A stretch of 64,000 nt of DNA from positions 62,001 to 126,000 of the forward strand of contig CAJJDO010000133.1 in assembly GCA_905183005.1 (NCBI GenBank), written 5' to 3'. This document shows positions 60,674-64,000 of the stretch, one piece after another. The number at the start of each line of letters is the position of its first letter. Position 1 is the stretch's first letter. This DNA comes from Paramecium pentaurelia (Eukaryota; Ciliophora; Oligohymenophorea; Peniculida; Parameciidae). The position numbers and the translations under genes are program-made. The notes below the pieces were generated by a model. That model was not told the origin of the DNA. It ran no database searches and worked only from the letters and a program-made list of their open reading frames with translations.

Positions 60674-61909
60674 TCAATTCATATATTTTTCGTACTTTTT
60701 AAAATTACGAGTGAGTATATCTTCAAGAGGTCCTAATAATCTCTTGAATGTATCTCTATCCAAATAAACAACAGTACATGGAGTCTATTTTTTAATATTA
60801 ATAAGTATTACTTCTGCTATAACAGAGGCAGCTCTTGGAGCTTATCTCAGTAAGGCAATTTCACCAAAATAATCACCTTCCTTATAAAAATATACTACTT
60901 AAGCAGGTTAACCTAAAGTATATTTTTTGATTAGTTACTTTGATTTAAGACTTTGGTAGCTACTGCTTCACCTTTTTCAAGGAAATAAAAAATATCTCCT
61001 TCATCTCCTTCTTTAACAATATAATCACCAATATTAAAGTTTTTGCTTTTTAGAGCATCTGCAATTTGTGATCTACTGTATGGATCTAATTCTTAAAGTA
61101 ATTCAACATGAGCTAAAAAGTATTCATATCTTTCTCTCTTTCTGATGGCAGCATCTTTAACAATATGATTGAATGTTCCTCTATCTAAAGAGAATAGGAC
61201 ACAATTTTCTTCTGCAACTATTGTAGCTGCTCTAGGTGAATTATATAAGAGTGCTAATTCACCGAATGATTCACCTGGTTTATAGGTTTTAAGATGAATT
61301 GAATCTTAGCCTGCTTTAAGTCTTGAACAATCTAATGTTCCTTCATCAACAATATATAAATTATCACCATCATCTCCTTATTTGATTATTATATCTCCCT
61401 TTTTACATTAGATAACTTCCATAGCATTAATAACGATTCTCAAATCATGTTCATCTAATTCTGAAAACATAAATGATTAAGCTAATTTTTCTTTGATTTT
61501 CTAAATTTGTAAGTGAGATTTTGCAACAATTTTAGGTTTGAAATTAGTTTTTTTGTTATAAATTCCATAAACTTCTGCACTAACACTTGCTCTATCTGGT
61601 CTAATGGGATTATTGGCATATAATTCATAATCATCTTCATCAGATTCTGTATCATCAGATGATTCAACAGTGTCATTATGAAAATGTTGGTTATGATGTA
61701 ATCCATTTTCAATTTGAGCTATCAAAATGATTCATAATAAGAATACCTCCTGTTACGCTTAACCATTCAATAGATGCTTGGGTCTAATTAATTTATAAAT
61801 GTATAAGAATTACCACATTATCAGGCTTTTCTTTAACTAAATAGAGTGCCAATTATTCTAAAATTGGATTTACATGATTGAGTAGATATTCTTAATCTTA
61901 ATTTTACAT
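60674..61909 (-). CDS. cAMP-dependent protein kinase regulatory subunit, 374 aa
   Basis: Introns 61784-61813, 61719-61746, 60913-60938 and 60785-60811 (30, 28, 26, 27 nt). The dimerisation/docking helix pair (YLLNHVNPILEQLALYLV, then SIEWL) is RII-like. The linker inhibitor site reads RPDRASVSAEVYG, where a regulatory subunit normally has RRxS/A-V; one Arg is Asp here. Two cyclic-nucleotide domains follow with phosphate-binding cassettes GESFGELALLYNSPRAATI and GDYFGEIALLRQAPRAASV, both with the key Glu and Arg. It ends NFKKYEKYMN. Partner of the PKA catalytic subunit at 47446-48581. Confidence 0.95.
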
Positions 61910-62049
61910 TTTATTTTATAATTTCTAATATCACATATTTTTTATAATAAAATAAATTCAGAGAATAAAATGGTAACAAAATTTAATAAAAATTATTATT
62001 CAATTTTTAATATATTTTTATCAAAACGGATTAATAATTATAAAAATAG

Positions 62050-62810
62050 ATGAAATACATAGCAATTCTTTTACTGATATTAGCATTGACAAATGCAACA
62101 AATATGAGATAACAATAGAAACATAAAGAAGTTAAAAAACTGGTTGAACTAGAGTAAGGATAGGTGTATTTTAATCTAGTTCTTCATTTGTAGGAGAAAC
62201 ATAAGATCTTAGTGGAAATGTTGGAATGATATCAGTAATAGAAGAAACCAATAATGATTTTGTGAACTAAAACAATATCAAGAAAGCAGAAACAAAAGAA
62301 AGAAATGCTGTATTAAATGCAATTAAAAAATCTGAATCACACAAATCATTAATTTAACTTAAAGATAATGAAATATATGTAGAAGAGACTTTGGATTAAA
62401 CTCCAAAGAAAGATATAAATTTTGCTGATTTATTCACAAATGATGGTTCATCACCAGATATGGGATAATAAGTTATATTTGAAGATTCTCCAAGTGCTCC
62501 TATGGCTTAATTACCTTAAGATGAAAATTTGGAATATGTGAGAGCTATTGATAAATTTGATTTATTAGATGAAAATGGTCAACCATTATAATTATTGCCT
62601 GAAGAATAGACATTATTGGAAATGAAACAATTTGAAAGTAGATTTTAATAAGATGAAACTCCATAAATGGATGCAGCACCTACATGGGATTTAGAAAGTG
62701 CATATGAGAAGACTCCAGGATAAAGTGAATTATCACCTGAAGAATTATAGAGATAAACTGAATAGATGGTAGATAGTTTGAAAGGAGAATTGGAAGATGA
62801 AAATATATGA
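62050..62810 (+). CDS. Secreted acidic protein, 244 aa
   Basis: One 26-nt intron (62154-62179). The N-terminus KYIAILLLILALTNAT is a clear signal peptide. The mature protein is strongly acidic and Gln/Pro-rich (FADLFTNDGSSPDMGQQVIF, LDENGQPLQLLPEE, APTWDLESAYEK), without Cys or transmembrane helix. It ends KGELEDENI. Such proteins occur among secretory-granule (trichocyst-type) contents and ER lumen proteins, but no family mark was seen and there is no KDEL. Confidence 0.7.
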
Positions 62811-62865
62811 TCAAGTAAAAATATATAAAATATTAATAATTTAATAATTAACAACTATTTTTTCC

Positions 62866-64000
62866 ATGAAAGCTAAAGCCTCTTAAATATCTCCTGATAA
62901 ATTATATGCTTCACTTCTCAAAAAGAAAAGTGATTAAGAATAATAAGCTCGTTTAAAATCACCAATTGTAAATCCTAATAAGTATACATATCATTTTACT
63001 ATTTAGATATCTAGTTCCAAGCAATAGGAATGGAGTTGGCAATTCTAAAATAGAAGCTAAAAAATCAAGACCAACTAGTGGAAAAGATTTTAAAGATGTT
63101 AGCAGTGTATTACTCAAAAAAACTCATGCACGTTAGAATAGCAAATTAATTGAAACTAAAGAAAATTCACAAAATATATCTGCTAATGCCTTATCTATCT
63201 TATTAAAAATCAAGTAAGAAAGACCTGAAACTAAATAACCTGTTATTCAGTAAAACAAAGATATATTCAATCAATAAAGCATTTCTAAAAAATATCAAAA
63301 ATTAATGGAAATGACTAAGCAACAATAATAAAACATAGTTAAATCTAAACTCTTTAAAGGACCACGTTCAATTAGTAATCCAGATATTTCAAATTTATAA
63401 CTCTACATTACTAAAGCTAATGGATTAAGTTCTCCTGGTATGCTTTATAATGGTTAAACTAAAACCAATCAAGATATCTATAAATTAATCAACAAATTTA
63501 ACAATAAAGATAATGATTGGTATATTTAAGTTTCAGATGGTCATGGCACTAATGGCCATTAAGTAGCTCAATTCTTATAATAAGTCTTACCTTCATTCAT
63601 TGAATAAGGTATATTGACTATCTCATCCTGCTATGATCGTGATAAGTAAACTTATTTTATTCATTAATAGATAAGTCAATACAATCCTCAAAAATTGTTT
63701 CTTATAAACTAATGAAGAATTACTTGAAAGTGGAATTGATGTGACCTATTCAGGTGCAACCACTGTAACAGTTATTTCCTTTGAAAATATATTATATTGT
63801 GCAAATATTGGAGATAGTAGAGCAATTATAGGAAGATTTGATAATAAACTTTCAGTAATAGAATTATCCAAAGATCATAAACCTGATTGTTTTTTGGAGT
63901 AAGCCAGAATCATTCAGAGAGGAGGTCGTGTATAAGCATATAGTGATGAAGATGGGAATCCTGTTGGACCTGCAAGAGTCTGGAAATCAGATGAAGATGT
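62866..64000 (+). CDS. PP2C-family protein phosphatase, partial at window end
   Basis: Introns 62982-63006 and 63646-63670 (25 nt each). A ~170-residue basic, low-complexity N-terminus precedes the PPM domain. This shows VSDGHGTNGH (metal-binding DGHG), SGATTVTVISF, CANIGDSRAI and LSKDHKPD, the first four to six PPM motifs. It breaks off at 64000 inside the domain (GPARVWKSDED), so the last metal Asp is outside. PP2C enzymes are Mg/Mn-dependent Ser/Thr phosphatases. The long N-terminus is unlike the short one of animal PPM1A. Confidence 0.92.

Noticed and set aside
1..64000. CRISPR arrays, transposons, rRNA genes and telomeric repeats
   Set aside because: None seen: no spaced direct repeats, no transposase or reverse transcriptase frames, no rRNA, and no C4A2/C3A3-type telomere runs at either end.

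Overview
The window is somatic (macronuclear-type) DNA of a ciliate, most likely a Paramecium. TAA and TAG are read as glutamine throughout and TGA is the only stop. About 80 introns can be placed from codon phase and protein homology, and all but two are 21-35 nt with GT...AG ends. The DNA is very AT-rich, genes are packed on both strands, and some neighbouring coding regions are 13-50 nt apart. All gene models were built by hand with the ciliate code; for each spliced model the exons add up to a whole number of codons. The species is not determined.

Layout. 77-4749: divergent kinesin-like gene (-) and MCM2 (+), with two E2F-like sites before MCM2. 4930-9084: acyl-CoA oxidase (-), Myb-like protein (+), ciliate-specific protein (+). 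9114-13437 (all -): PG-rich-repeat (SHIPPO-type) protein, centrin, RING-H2 protein of the Rbx1/APC11 type, a pseudokinase. 13415-15165: two broken genes (-). 15450-20687: very large type I membrane protein (+) and a lipid-anchored vWA protein (-). 21306-24831: F-BAR-like protein (+), a tiny gene (-), PTEN (+). 24845-29542: degenerate hybrid histidine kinase (-), two small coiled-coil or unknown genes (+). 29572-35353 (all -): cyclic-nucleotide-gated-type channel lacking a recognisable pore filter, PRELI-type lipid-transfer protein, eIF4E, RING/B-box protein. 35892-43833: N-myristoylated acidic protein (+), importin alpha (-), small membrane protein (+), tubulin tyrosine ligase-like enzyme (-), type I membrane protein (-). 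44126-48581: chaperonin CCT gamma, whose 5' part appears twice around a single N, and the PKA catalytic subunit (+). 48582-54822: gene-poor, with a small lipidated protein (-), a 138-bp minisatellite running into an F-box-like gene (+), and two unknown genes (+). 54974-64000: CFAP161-calcyphosin fusion (+), unknown genes (+), PKA regulatory subunit (-), secreted acidic protein (+) and the start of a PP2C phosphatase (+).

Two themes stand out. First, many genes serve cilia, basal bodies and their signalling: kinesin, SHIPPO protein, centrin, TTLL, CFAP161-calcyphosin, and both PKA subunits within 15 kb. Second, four genes are recognisable signalling, motor or channel proteins that have lost key residues: the kinesin switches, the HRD/DFG kinase, the histidine kinase with a Glu receiver, and the channel without a GYG filter. 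They keep intact folds and mostly open frames, which suggests pseudoenzymes rather than junk. Exceptions are in-frame TGAs or frameshifts near 13766, 14962, 15713 and 26808.
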